A stretch of DNA of 64,000 nucleotides from Oopsacas minuta (Eukaryota; Porifera; Hexactinellida; Lyssacinosida; Leucopsacidae). Shown here one piece after another: positions 47,449 to 59,340 of this stretch. The stretch spans positions 325,630-389,629 of the forward strand of contig JAKMXF010000055.1 in NCBI GenBank assembly GCA_024704765.1, read 5' to 3'. Position 1 is the stretch's first letter; the number at the start of each line of letters is the position of its first letter. A program made the position numbers and the translations under genes. The notes beneath the pieces were generated by a model, which was given only the letters and a program-made list of their open reading frames with translations, was not told where the DNA came from and did no database searches.

Positions 47449-49414
47449 CACTAGAACCTCCCTAAGTGGGGTGTCTGGGAAGCACTGCTAAAATTTTGCA
47501 CCCCACTTTGGGAAATACCCCACTTCTGACAATAATTTAAAAAAATTTCATTAAGTGTTGTTCTAGATTTTATATGATTTATGGCTACTGTTCATAAAAC
47601 TCAACTAAGTTTAAAGAGGAAGGTCGAAATTGCACAGGATCTATCCAAAGGAATGACCCAGTTAGATGCTGTAAAAAAGTACAAGGCCTCCAAAGGTACT
47701 GTGTCTAGGATTGGCAAGGAAAAGGAACGATGGGTAGCTATTAATTTTGAAACACTAGATAGTGCTCCTCGCAAAGGTACGGAAAGAAAGCGTATAGTCA
47801 AGGTTAAGACTATTGATCTGGATGACAAACTTGTTGAGTATATCGTGAGAGCCCGAGATTTAAATGCTATTGTAACTGGTCCAATTATACAAAATATTGC
47901 CACAATGATTTCGAAGAAGCTGCCCAATTTAGATGGTTTAGTGCCTCTAATGGCTGGTTAGAAAGGTTCCGAAGCCGCAATAGAATTGTAAGTAGAGCTC
48001 TCCAAGGAGAAAGAGCGTCAGCTCCCATGAATGCTGTTGAGGAATTCAAGAAGGTATTACCTACTCTCCTTAAAGGTTATGACAAAAAAGATGTTCTAAA
48101 TGGTGACGAGGTTGGTCTTTATTGGGAACAAAGTGGAAAAAGAACATTGCTTCAGCAAGGCACAGACCCTGCAGGAAGTAAAGTCAGCAAGAAGAGGATT
48201 ACTGTGTTCATTGTTGCTGCTATGGATGGACATATGGAGCAAATGATTGTTATTAATCAGTATTCAAAACCAAGAGCATTCTCTAGAATTCACTACGACA
48301 CTAATAAACTCCCGGCATGCATGCAATGGAAAGCGACTCCCAAAGGATGGATGAATTCTACTATTTTCAAGGAGTGGCTTTTATATTTAAATACAACAAT
48401 TGAAACACAGAAACGGAATGTCTTGCTCTTTCTTGATAATTTTTCCGGTCATGAATGTGGATTCGAATTAGCAAAGGAACATCTAACCCATGTCCGTGTT
48501 GAATGGTTACCACCGAATTGTACATCTCTGTTACAACCTATCGATCAAGGGATCGGTAACGCTTTGAAAATTAGATATCGTAAATACCTCCATGAACACA
48601 TGTCTAAGATGATTTTCATCGATAAACATCCCATGGAAGGCGTCGATATGTTGCGTGCATGTGTATGGCTTGGTAGGGTTTGGAATTCTTTACACAATAC
48701 ATCCACTGTTTCTCGTTGTTTTGAGAAAGCTGGTTTCCGCTTTGAATCAGATAATGAAATCATTCCAGATCTAATTTCAGATGTTGTAAATCATGATGAG
48801 CAGGATATCCTAGATCAAGAAGTTTTAATCGCTGGTCCACCTGCAGTTGTAGACGCTGATCAAGTTCTAGAAATGATTGAGTTGTTCGATGCTAAAGAAA
48901 ATCAAGTTAGAAATGCCGAAGAACAGGATGACAGTGGTGCTAAACCTGAAATTGAAATAAATGAAGAACAGGTAGACCTAGAACTAGGTAGTCGTCCAAT
49001 AAGTACAAAAGAAGCCATGTTGCGTTTATCTGAACTCGAAAAGTATTTTGAACACAAAGGAATGGATGATGAAGTAGCATGGGTTATCTCAGTTCAAGAC
49101 AAAATCCTGGAAAGGGTACAGGCTAATCTGATTCAACCATCAATTGACGTTTATCTGTTGAAGAAGAATAATGAAAATTAAGTGGTATAGGAAGGATACT
49201 ATCCAAGTATTGAATTACTTTTAGCATATAGTAGTGATATTTTATGATATATATTCACCCCACTTAGGTACCCCGCTTTGGGAAATACCCCATTTTGGAT
49301 ACCCCACTTTGGGAATACAAAATGTAAATTTTGTATACAATATTGTTTAAAATTTCAGCAGGCGCACCCCACACCCCACTTCAGACAAAAACCCCACTTT
49401 GGGAGGTTCTACTG
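47449..49414 (+). mobile_element. Tigger/pogo element, 1966 bp, nested in mariner B
   Basis: The left end CACTAGAACCTCCCTAAGTG and the reverse-complemented right end CAGTAGAACCTCCCAAAGTG match at 18 of 20 bases and extend into GGGGT. TA is duplicated (47447-47448 and 49415-49416). The sister mariner reads ACCATGTATAAAGTT across the empty site, confirming the boundaries. Subterminal ACCCCACTTTGGGAA motifs repeat near both ends (about 47505 and 49255-49400), possible extra transposase-binding sites. Confidence 0.95.
47581..49181 (+). pseudogene. Tigger transposase, one frameshift
   Basis: The first frame (47581-47961) starts MATVHKTQLSLKRKVEIAQD and holds the CENP-B-like N-terminal helix-turn-helix. 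It shifts near 47930, where the second frame resumes as FRWFSASNGWLERFRSRNRI, the Tc5/CENP-B DNA-binding block. It then runs open to 49181 with DVLNGDEVGLYWEQSGKRT (first Asp), LLFLDNFSGHECG (second Asp) and PPNCTSLLQPIDQG (third Asp). The total of about 530 residues is normal for Tigger. A single 1-base loss in an AATTT run would account for the break, so this copy is young. Confidence 0.92.
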
Positions 49415-49453
49415 TATAAAGTTAAAGAGGGAATTTATCGAAACATTTGATAA

Positions 49454-52170
49454 CACTGCTCAACAATTTTTTTTCATTTTTTGTTGCATGAGATTTTTCA
49501 ATTGATTCTATCAAATTTTGGATGCTGATTTCAAATCTGCAATCAGTTTCTTTCTGCGTGCTCTAGTTTTCATGCAATCGACAATTTAAATTTTTTCGTT
49601 TGTGGTACTTATTTAGTACATAAATCTGATCTCCACCAAATACTTTTTATCTATCATGCCATTTTTCTTAGATTGTAGCTGTTACTATGATTTAGTAATG
49701 GCTTCAATCTATTGAAAACAAAAGCACCACTCTATTGTTCTCTGAAAACATGACACTATTAGCGGAGTGTCAAAATTTAAATAAATCAAAAATCATCATG
49801 TTGATTTTTTGAAATGATTTAATTCAAACAACCCTAAGTGATTGTAGTGAAGTATCGTGGATAGATGCAGCAGAATAGGCATTTAAGCTGTATTTTTCCG
49901 CTCGTCTGCTGGTAGCCTTAATTAGAACCAAGGTTTTGTTATTCAGTTTGTTTGTGTTAAGTTACATAGATATCAACAGACTTTCTTTCGATTCTTAACT
50001 CTTCAGATTTGATCATGGCTTCTTCTAGTAGACATAAATGCAAAAATACTCTGATTCATTTTGTTACATCTGTGGTGTGTATACGCTTTCGCGTCAAAGA
50101 CGAAATATAACATCGTTTGTGAAGCGTGCCTACATAGCATACTTTGGTATCCCTCTTGGTGATCAAGATAAGAAATGGTCTCCTCATATTGTGTGCCATA
50201 ACTGCGAAGAAATGCTCCGAGACTGGACAAAAGGAAAGCGGAAGGGTCTGCTTTTTGCCATTCCAATGGTGTGGCGTGAACCCCAAGACCACACGACTGA
50301 CTGCTACTTTTGCATGGTCAATACAAAAGGTGTTGGCAAGAAGAGCCGACAAACGCTTTCTTATCCTAGTATACCATCAGCTATGCGACCTGTCCCGTAC
50401 TCTGATAGACTTCCTCCTCTGGTCTTTAGTGGTTTTGCTTTTCCTGATGATGGAGAAACTAAATTGGAAAGGGAAGAGATCGTAGAAATGGAATATCAAA
50501 AAACAGACACAGAATCAGAATCTGAAGATTCTTCTCGTGAAACCAGAGTAACTGTCCAGCAGTTTAATCAATCAGAACTGAATGACTTAGTACGTGATTT
50601 AGATCTGCCCAAGCAAGCAGCTGAGCTCTTAGCCTCCAGGCTCAAAGAAAAACAGGTGCTGGATCAATCTGTAAAGGTTTCCTTTTTTCGAAAAAGAGAA
50701 GAACTCCTTCTACCCTATTTTTCAGTGGAAAATAAGCTGGTATATTGCAACGATATTCCTGGTCTTCTCGGACAACTGGGTATCTCCTCATATGATCCAG
50801 GAGAATGGCGATTGTTTTTGGACAGTTCCAAGCGCAGCCTCAAGTGTGTTCTTTTACACAATGGAAATGTTTATGGAGCTGTTCCAGTTGGTCACTCCAC
50901 TGTCTTGAAGGAACAGCATGATGTTATTAGAATTGTTATGGATTTCCTCGGATTTCATGATCACAACTGGATCATTTGTGTTGACCTCAAAATGGTTAGT
51001 TTTCTGCTAGGTCAGCAAAAAGGATACACTAAATTTCCATGCTATCTGTGCATGTGGGACAGCAGAGCACGTGAAAAACATGGACACAGAAGGAGTGGCC
51101 CTTACGTGAAACATTTCAAGCTGGCATGCCTAACGTAACACACGACCCGATCGTAAGCAGAGACAAAATTGTTTTTCCACCCCTGCACATCAAGCTAGGT
51201 CTCATGAAACAGTTCGTTAAAGCCCTAAATCCTGACAATGAATCCTTTCATCATCTTGTGTATACTTTCCCTGCTTTGTCATATGATAAAATCAAAGCAG
51301 GAGTGTTTGATGGACCACAGATACGTACACTTATTCGCGACAAAAACTTCATTCAGAAAATGAATGTCAGGGAGAAAGCTGCATGGCTATCTTTTGTGGA
51401 TGTTATACAGAACTTTCTTGGTAACAGAAAAGCTCCAAACTATGAAATGCTTGTATCCAAGATGCTCTCAGGGTTTCGTGATTTGGGATGCAACATGAGC
51501 ATAAAAGTACATTTTCTGTACAGCCACCTGGACAAATTCCCTGAAAACCTTGGGGCTATCAGTGACGAACAGGGAGAGCGTTTCCACCAGGATCTCATGA
51601 CATTGGAAGAACGTTACCAAGGTCGATGGGATCGACATATGATGGCAGACTATTGTTGGGGCATTAAACGTGACTGTGCTTACAAAGCGTACAAACGCAG
51701 AAGTTATAAGAGGAAATTTTGTCCAGATTTGTAGAATATTTGAATCTTTGCATCTTGTCATTGATCGCTTTAAGTTACTATTGTAGATTGCCATCGTTCT
51801 TTTCTACGTTATTTTGCAAAAAAAAATCAATTTTTACATGCTTATTACCAGCAAAACTGTTGTTTTTTACATTTTTTAAAACATTTGTTGCCCATCTGTC
51901 TACAAATACAATTTCTATTGGCAACATAAAAGTTTTTTGGCACCTATTTTTGTTTTGAGGCTAGTTATTCAACTGTAAGCAGAACATCATTTGACAAATC
52001 ATGTCACTTTTTCAAAAAATATGAATTTTGTGCAAAAAAATTAAAAATTTCGATTTGCAAAAAATCTAGAGCTTGCGGAAAAAAACTAAGGTCAGATTCG
52101 GATTCAGCGCCCCAATATTAGGTAAAAACAAGTGTTGGTAGAAATGCAACAAAATTTTTGTTGAGCAGTG
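49454..52170 (+). mobile_element. CMC/Chapaev-like DNA transposon, 2717 bp, nested in mariner B
   Basis: The ends are CACTGCTCAACAA and its exact inverse TTGTTGAGCAGTG. TAA is present on both sides (49451-49453 and 52171-52173). The sister mariner reads TTTGATAATCAATT at the empty site, with a single TAA. The 5'-CACTG terminus and 3-bp TWA-type duplication fit the CMC superfamily (EnSpm, Mirage, Chapaev), and the 3-bp duplication fits the Chapaev3 branch in particular. The single gene inside is the protein described at 50015-51734. Confidence 0.85.
50015..51734 (+). pseudogene. Chapaev-like transposase with two frame breaks
   Basis: The likely start is ATG at 50015 (MASSSRHKCKN). The frame changes within an A-run near 50040 to give SDSFCYICG. 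The open frame 50038-51138 carries three CxxC pairs (C9/C12, C53/C56, C89/C92 from the ATG at 50038), an acidic stretch, then WRLFLDSSKRSLKCVLLHNG (candidate first Asp), CVDLKMVSFLLGQQKGYTKF and PCYLCMWDSRA (candidate second Asp and the CxxC of CMC-type transposases). A second break near 51092 leads to frame 51126-51734, with PPLHIKLGLMKQFVKAL, MSIKVHFLYSHLDKFPENLG (candidate His) and SDEQGERFHQDLM (candidate Glu). Catalytic assignments are inference from motif order. Confidence 0.8.
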
Positions 52171-52344
52171 TAATCAATTATGATAAGTATAGGTTTACTA
52201 TATGAACTATGAAAAAAAGCCTCACTATTTATTGAACAACCCTTGTAGATTACCTATATGTACTAATGTTTAAGACGCATTGAACAACTTAGGTTTGGTT
52301 TTTTCGTAATTTCACACACTAATGAAGACAAAGAAGTAGATGCA

Positions 52345-53520
52345 GTGTGCCGGCCTTTGGATTTGTTTTAGAACGACCTTCTCTGTTTAGTCAGCCAAAA
52401 TTGAATGACCTGATGCGTGATTTAAATTTTCAATGCAATCTTCTGAATTTTTGGCTTCCAGGCTGCAAGAGAAAACCTTCTCAAGTCTGGCGCAAGTTTC
52501 TCATCTTGCCGCAACAGAGGCAGAACTAAGAAAGTACTTCCAATCGGACGGTCAACTTGTTTCACTGCATTGATGTTGAAAGGCTTCTCCCAGCTATAGG
52601 ATTGCCTGAGTATCATTCAAGTGAGTAGAAACTTTTGTTTGCTGTTCGAAAAGGAATTTGAAATATCTTTTACTTCACAATGGAACATCTATGGATCCAT
52701 TCATATAGGACACTCAGCCACACTGAAGGAGAAGGAGGCGCTAACAATTGGTCGACTTTTGTAAGTTTGCAACTAGTCTACTATTGTATGGTTTGCAATC
52801 GTCGAGTATTTTATTCGACATTCGGTGAATTTCTCCATAGACACTACACTGTTGATTAAACACTAAAATGTAGTTGGAATCAAGCTTCCTCGTCCCTGGA
52901 TCTGTTCATAACTAGTCCCTTAAATTCCCAGACCCATCAGGTAATGAACTACATCCACAGTGTACTTGTACTTATTAGGATGTTTAAAATGTGGATAATA
53001 TATACTCGTATATATATAAAAGAAAGGATGCTTATGTATATTTCCCTGCTTGAGAATGTGTAGTCTCAGACTGGATGAAACATTTGGCAAAACCTACAAA
53101 AGTCGACTATTTGCAGATTTTCCAGGAGGAGTATGTTAAAATCAAAGATGTACTTGAGAGGTTGAAGTACTATGATCATGAATGAGTGATTTGTGTGGAT
53201 TTTCATATAGTGAACTTTCTTTTCTGGGTTACACCAAATACCCCTTTTCTTTTAATGAAGCAATATGTTAAAGCTCTCTATCATGCCAGCGTCTTTTTTC
53301 TGCTGTAATGTTCGATATTTACCAGTCTTGGCTACGGGAAGAAAGAAGCAGTGATATTCGAAAGACCACAGATCAGAACATTGCTCAAATACCCACACTT
53401 TATTATGACTATGACCTCTGTTGATGTTCGAGCGTAGAATGCATTTGGGAATGTAGTGAAGAAATTCCTTGAGAACAAAAGAGATGGCAACTGATGAGAG
53501 ATTGCAGAGGAGCTGCTCGT
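52345..53520 (+). pseudogene. Ancient Chapaev-like transposase relic
   Basis: Heavily decayed + strand frames parallel the intact-looking protein next door. They give SQPKLNDLMRDLNF (compare NQSELNDLVRDLDL), VICVDFHIVNFLF (compare IICVDLKMVSFLL), LLMKQYVKALYHA (compare GLMKQFVKALNPD), and ERPQIRTLLKYPHF and FGNVVKKFLENKRDGN (compare DGPQIRTLIRDKNF and VDVIQNFLGNRKAPN). Order is conserved and there are many stops. It lies 100 bp beyond the right end of mariner B. Confidence 0.75.
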
Positions 53521-53523
53521 CAG

Positions 53524-53950
53524 GTCAAACCCCATTTAGTGGGTTAAATTGAGTTAAACTCTATTTTATGGTCAAAACTGGTTATTACACTGTGCTAAAC
53601 CTCATTTATCTAATTGGGCAAACTAACTAAATTGTGTTTGAGACTCTAATATATGATTTCTAGACAAAGATTGATTAAATTGTAAACACAGTAAATATTT
53701 AGTCTTCATAATAACAGGTCTGTAATCGTACAAATGACTTAAAACAGACGTTCTTTAGTAATAATTTTTGCATTCATTTCATAGAATATATGTTTTTATT
53801 ATTTTAAAATTGAGTTTCTAAAAAGGGAATTATTCTTCTATAGTTTGTTTAGTCTGGTTACACTAGTAAAACCCGGTTTAAACCTGGTTTTACCCACTGG
53901 GCCATGCTATCCTGTTTACCCCGAGTTAAACTTCAACCCTGGTTCAAATT
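53524..53950. repeat. Dispersed nonautonomous repeat, copy 2
   Basis: The interior matches 12470-12745 (TTACACTGTGCTAAACCTCA, TTGTAAACACAGTAAATATT, CTGTAATCGTACAAATGACT, TTAAAATTGAGT). It retains the other GGTTTAAACC-rich end (CCCGGTTTAAACCTGGTTTT at about 53873), so the two copies together suggest an element with GGTTTAAAC-type inverted ends. Confidence 0.6.
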
Positions 53951-53992
53951 TAGGTAGGTAATTTTCAATGTATACATAATTGAGAAACCTGA

Positions 53993-54110
53993 TTTGTCCT
54001 AACTTTATTGGATATCCTCTAACTTCATGATTGGAATTTGTCCTAACTTTCTAAATTGGAAATTGTCCTAACTTTTGATATTGAATTTGGTGTTAACTTT
54101 CAAAATGTTT
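53993..54110. repeat. Degenerate short tandem repeat (TTGTCCTAACTTT)
   Basis: TTTGTCCTAACTTT occurs at about 53992, 54038 and 54067 with related variants between and after (TCTAACTTC, TGTTAACTTT). The spacing is irregular and no function is visible. Confidence 0.6.
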
Positions 54111-54582
54111 AGGAAGAAGCTGATTAGTTGGTAGGCCAGGTAAAATTGTTGGATTTGTGTATATATATTCACTATTAGCTAGTTGGTGGGGGACTTGCTC
54201 TTACATTAGTTTTTATCTTTCCCGGATTGTTGACCAGGCTTCTTAACCACCCTATGGTTGTTAGCCGGTGTATTTTTCAATGAAACATCATGAATTTTTG
54301 TAAACATTTATTTTCTCAGTTTTCTGTAATTACAATATATTCCTTCTAGACAATTCCAGCGATTCAATCCGATACCGCAATTTCGAATACTTTCCAATAT
54401 CAAAATTTATGACCAAACCTAAAATCGATTCTTAGCACAGAATCCAATTTCGAAAGTTGGAACAAATCTTTTTTAAGTCTGATATTTTCCAAAATCAATT
54501 ACAGGTTATGACAATGCACTGTGGTAATAGGTGAAAATTTGACTGCGCTATTTACCAAAATTGATGTGTGCATTTGATTTTA

Positions 54583-55901
54583 CTTAGGTCATTCAAAAGT
54601 TCCCATCTTTGTTTATATCGTAACACTACAACATCTTACTAATCAAATTTCTACATAAAATGTTCGAAATACTCCCCTCTACATCTATGCATAGTTGTTG
54701 TCTTTCAACCCACTTCGAAATTGTTTTTTTATACTCGTCTCTGTGCACTGAATTGAGGTAGTGGTAAATCCCGTTTCTTAACTCTTGTCGGGTATGAAAT
54801 AGTTGTCCTCCGAGATGCTTTTTCAGTTTAGCAAATATCCAGAAATCACATGGTAATAGATCTGAGGAATACAAAGGATGTTCCATCATATCAAACCCGA
54901 TATCCTCAATGACCTCCCTAACGTATTTTTAAACATGAGGTCTGGCACTGTCGTGGAGAAGTTAGATTCCTCGAGTTCCTGTTCGCGGACGTCGTGTTGT
55001 ATATACTTTCTCGACTTTTCTCATGCATTTATCTGCGTAAAATTCTCCATTGAGTCATTCTCCTTTAGGCAAGCGTATTTGAGCTACTGGCCCATACGTA
55101 TCAAAAAATATTCTGTAGAGAACCTTATCTTCACGGAAGTCCGGACGTGCCTTCTCAGGGAGATAATAACCTTTGGGGATCCACGATTTGCATTGTTCCT
55201 ACGCAGAAGTTTAGAAAATTTAATCCAAGTTTCGTCCCCAGTAACGTATTTATATAATCCTCGAGAATCACAATCTATATATTCTTTAAGCAATTTCTTC
55301 GCGCATGAAATCCTCATCTAATTTTGCCCCTTCGGAGGAATTTTGGTATCCATCGCGCTGAAATCTTCGATATTCGAGATAATCGTGTAGAATCGTATGA
55401 ACACTTCGCAATGAGCTGTCCAGGATCAGGACATTCTCTTCAACGCTCCAAGGCGGTCAATATCAAATAGTTCCAAAATTTAAGAGGCAATTTCAAGGGT
55501 GGTAGCGGAAATTGGTCTCCCCTCCGAGGGTCATCTTCAATGCTGATTCTACCAGCCTTTGATTTACGTGCCCATTCCTTACAGTGGGACTTCCCCATGA
55601 TAAACGGTGACGAGATCCTCATGTATCCGGAGTGGTTTGTCGCTTAGTACGGTACGAATCTTTATTTAAGCTCGTTGCTCAGTTTTGCTGGATACGTATT
55701 TTGAAGCCATGAAAAATTTGACTCTCGAAAATAGGTAAAATTGAAAGTAGGATACATCAAGAATATAATAGCTAGAGTGATTTGCTCAATAACATTAGAT
55801 AGGTAATCGATAGGACTATTAGGATATACTTTGCATCTCACGTAATCGAGTAGGGTTTGGCTGCTATAAGCTAAGGATGGGAACATTTTGAATGCCCCAA
55901 G
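54583..55901 (-). mobile_element. Mariner G, about 1319 bp
   Basis: The left end CTTAGGTCATTCAAAAGTTC and the reverse-complemented right end CTTGGGGCATTCAAAATGTT both continue into CCCATC. TA flanks both (54581-54582 and 55902-55903). Its terminal sequence is unrelated to the other mariners in the window, so it is a separate lineage. Confidence 0.85.
54626..55622 (-). pseudogene. Mariner G transposase, frameshifted
   Basis: Minus-strand pieces in order: KSHCKEWARKSKAGRISIED then DDPRRG (N-terminal DNA-binding region, 55440-55622), KLLKEYIDCDSRGLYKYVTG with TGDETWIKF (first Asp, 55084-55317), and MEHPLYSSDLLPCDFWIFAK with LKKHLGGQLFHTRQEL (third Asp region, 54626-54889). The second-Asp block falls in the broken part between 54890 and 55080. 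At least three frame breaks are present. Confidence 0.82.
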
Positions 55902-56280
55902 TACATCAAGCCTAGAAACATGTTATTATTATTTATTTAATGAACTTATAACATGTCTAACCAAAGTCTTCAATCTAAGCCTAAAATTTGAAATTTGAAA
56001 ACCTGAGAACCACAAATATATGTATTCTTCAAATACCCATACATTATTTCAGCATTCCTGGATTTTCGATAATTCAATGGTATTTATCGGTGGTCGTATA
56101 CATTATGTGATTAAATTTAACTCGTTTGAGAAAAAATTTAGTATTTGATTTTTCATTCTCGTGCATTTACTATTTATCATGAAAAAATCGTATATTTGTA
56201 CAGAGACGGAATTGATCATTTGGTATTTCAACATTTTTAAAATTAATAAATATTTCATGTTTTACATGGTTTCTAATATG

Positions 56281-57026
56281 AAGCAGGTCATAGACTACTA
56301 TATCATACAGATAGGAAGTAACCCAGCAACGAATCAAAAAGAGCCCATATATATGAATCTTTTAGGGTTATAAAATGTAAGGAATCAGTTAAGACTACCT
56401 AAAAATTCGAAACGACCATCCTTCATCTCGTATAAGCACCATTTATGCGATGATGTTAGCATATATATAATTTGACTATTTTCTCAAATATTTTGTAAAA
56501 TATGTATTTTGTTTAACTTTATGCTAATATTGTTTGAATTCGTACATGTACTTCACACTCAAGTTAAATCCCTGTTTTACAGATAACTTATTGGAAGAAA
56601 AATTTCTGAATTGTACCATGGGCATGAAAGTAATATATTTATCGAAAATAGATTATGAATTTTCAAAAATATTATATGAAGATGTGATCCAAATTCTATT
56701 CTAAGGAAACTTGCTAATTATTTATACCATATGAATAATTAGAGAACATTAATTCATCGAAATACAAAATTTTAAAAAGTAAAATTCTATTTTTTTGGTG
56801 AACATTTGTGTGAATTTTGATGTCGTGATTTGAATGCGCCTAAACGAGATGAAGCATGGCCGTTCGAACTTTTTAAGTAGTCTTAGCATTTTATAACCCT
56901 AAAGACGTTCAATTCACAAATTTGAAGAGTTAATTTGCTTTTATGAGATTTATATAAATGCCCTCTCTTTTTATTTGTTGCTCAGCTACTTTCCTATCTG
57001 TGTTATATAGTAGTCTATGAACAAGT
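56281..57026. mobile_element. Foldback element with arms of about 170-190 bp
   Basis: The left arm blocks (TCATAGACTACTATAT, CAGATAGGAA, TTTAGGGTTATAAAATG, TTAAGACTACCTAAAAA, CTTCATCTCGT) recur in inverted orientation between about 56834 and 57026. The arms are diverged and differ by small indels, with a spacer of about 390 bp. It has no coding capacity and no sequence resemblance to the foldback at 34837-35661. Confidence 0.75.
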
Positions 57027-58739
57027 TTATATGTTTGCTATTTACGCTAGCATATGACTTCACTTCGAACTGAAAATTTCCACTAATGTGGCTCTTGTGA
57101 ATTCCTACATATCGATAATACATTATTCGGGTGGAAATGTACTAGTTTCTTATTATCTGCGATTGTAGAATTCCCCATCAAAATATATCCTCTTCCTATT
57201 ATCGTTGGTTCAGTGAAAATTGACTCATAATCTGGTCTAATCTTTAGTATGCTATGTCTAATACTAATAGGTACGAATTACGTTCTTAGTCCTGGAACGA
57301 ATCCCTGCAAATACCATCATATTCTTGTAGGATTTCAAATTTTAAGAATAACAAATAGTATAATATTAATGCTAATATGAAAATATTCAAAATCTAGATC
57401 CAATTGTATATTTTTAATTTCTGGATCATGATAGTTATTATTTGTCATTAGTAAAATTTAACATGTACACATTAATCGACTTTTAATAGTAAGGATTTTT
57501 CAAAATTTCAAATTCTACAAATATTATTTTTATTGGCATTATGATTGTATTTCTGAGTTTCCATTGTACATATTACTCATTCTCATCTTGAGGCTATGCG
57601 GGTCACACTGAAGTATTGAAATTGTTGCTTAAGTGTTTGTATTTAGTGTAAATCCAATATCTAGATGTATAATAGGAAGTATGAAAAGTGAATTCATACT
57701 GGTTAGGAATAATAGAAAGAGGTAAATGGGCCATTATGGTAAGCAAACCATCCTTGTAAGTGAATGGTCATACAACGGAACTATTGTTTGGTTTAACAGC
57801 ATACATGTATTCTTCCCAAACCAACGTGAATAAATCTTATCTGTGAGAAATATGCATGATAAGCCTAAATGTGGTGGCATATATCGATATCAGCATAATG
57901 GTGACTCAACTCAACTACTCCCAAGTCTTCAACAATGTATTTTCAAATACTGACTTACACAGTAATAACTGCAAGTGGTCACGATCCAAAGATATCTTGC
58001 GTTTGTATACCAGTGGCGGATTATCCACTTAATAGCCGCCTATGAACTAATATCTTTCGGACCCTATGCCACTAACACTCAATGATACTCAAACATAATT
58101 TTGGAATATCTAAGATCAGAGTGACCAGATGGATTATAGATAATGGATATCATGGATATTGAATCCATAAACTCTATAAATTCCATGAATTTCGGATGGA
58201 TTTGGATTCTCTGAAGTCCAAAGGAACCTATCGGATCCACGAAATGTATCTATTTCATGAATTTTGTTTTTGGTATCCGTATTCTATATTGATATGGATT
58301 GGATTTGGAATTTTGTCGTGTGGAAAATTGATTACGGATTTGATTTGGTTTGTGAACTGGATCCATCCTGCCACTCTGTTTCCGATAGTATATTTTATCC
58401 TGTTTAATCTCCAGCTACGCCGGGACAAAAAATGACTCAAATTCTGGGCTATGAAATATTTATAACGGGCAGCCATCCGCGATAAATAACTATCACCTGG
58501 GGGCTGTATACCTTACAATCAATACGAGCAATCCAAAGAAACGATAGCTAGTGTACACCAATTGACGGTAAAATGTAGTATGCATGTTATTAGTTATAAT
58601 TCTCAGAAGTCCTCTTGTAATATTTTTGGAAACTCACTATTATAAAACAGAGAACAAAATATATCTATCATCTGAACACTGAGTTATACATATCTTCTTC
58701 AAACAATATTGTGTAGGTATTCAATGTTGGGGGTACAAC

Positions 58740-59340
58740 CTCTTCCTCCCCAATTTATAGCTGAGTTAGATGTAAATCAATATTATTAAATCTCAATTGC
58801 TCTCTGTCTGTTGTTTGTATGTTGTTTTGATATTTTCACAGAACTATGTATTTACAGGATTTATCATGGAAGTAATAGAAATCGATAAAACTTCACTAAC
58901 TATATCGAAATGCTGAATCCGATTTCCACACTTTTGGATTAATCTTATGAAAATTAGTGTTATTTTTATGAATATATACTGACAAATTAGCCAAATTTCA
59001 AAATATATATAGATGTTTGCTCTTAGCGGCTACACATGGGTAACAGTAACACAGTACGCTGAATCCGAATTCCGCATTTCAAGTTTCTTATATGTAAATT
59101 TATTGGTGTTTTTATGAATATAAAGTAACAAATTAGCAAGATCTCAAAATTTACGTAGATACTTGCTCTCAACGGCTACATATGGGGTTGAACTTACGAA
59201 ATAATTCAATAATATATATGCCATATTATAATACTCAAAGGGGCCGTCAATTTGGATAATAATGGGTACCTCGAGTTGCAATGTGCGGAGTTCATCGCGG
59301 GCCGACGAGCCAAAGGCTCGTTAGTAATGAAATTTCCGTG
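58740..59340. repeat. Dispersed repeat with GC hairpin terminus, copy 2
   Basis: It resembles 12862-13322 over most of its length and contains an internal partial duplication: TTTTTATGAATATA and a CGGCTACA(C/T)ATGGG block each occur twice, about 130-150 bp apart. It ends GTTCATCGCGGGCCGACGAG then CCAAAGGCTCGTTAG, where CGAGCC-AAA-GGCTCG forms a perfect hairpin. Confidence 0.6.

Larger units (their letters stand above)
46424..49450 (+). pseudogene. Mariner B transposase: shared TAA stop and Tigger insertion
   Basis: The first 252 codons (46424-47182) translate identically to the sister copy, including TWDETWIHYYE, and stop at the same TAA (47180-47182) directly before HDNARPH. The frame continues through LAPSDYWLF to RTMETMY, where the Tigger element enters at 47449. 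The last residues (KVKEGIYRNI, TGA at 49448-49450) lie on the far side. The Chapaev-like element then enters at the TAA immediately after that stop. Confidence 0.92.
46265..52245 (+). mobile_element. Mariner B, split by two nested insertions
   Basis: The left end CAAGGGTTGTTCATTAAGTA follows TA (46263-46264). The reverse-complemented right end is CAAGGGTTGTTCAATAAATA and precedes TA (52246-52247). Removing the insertions at 47449-49414 and 49454-52170, each with one target duplication, leaves a mariner of about 1.3 kb matching the one at 6842-8141. Confidence 0.93.
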
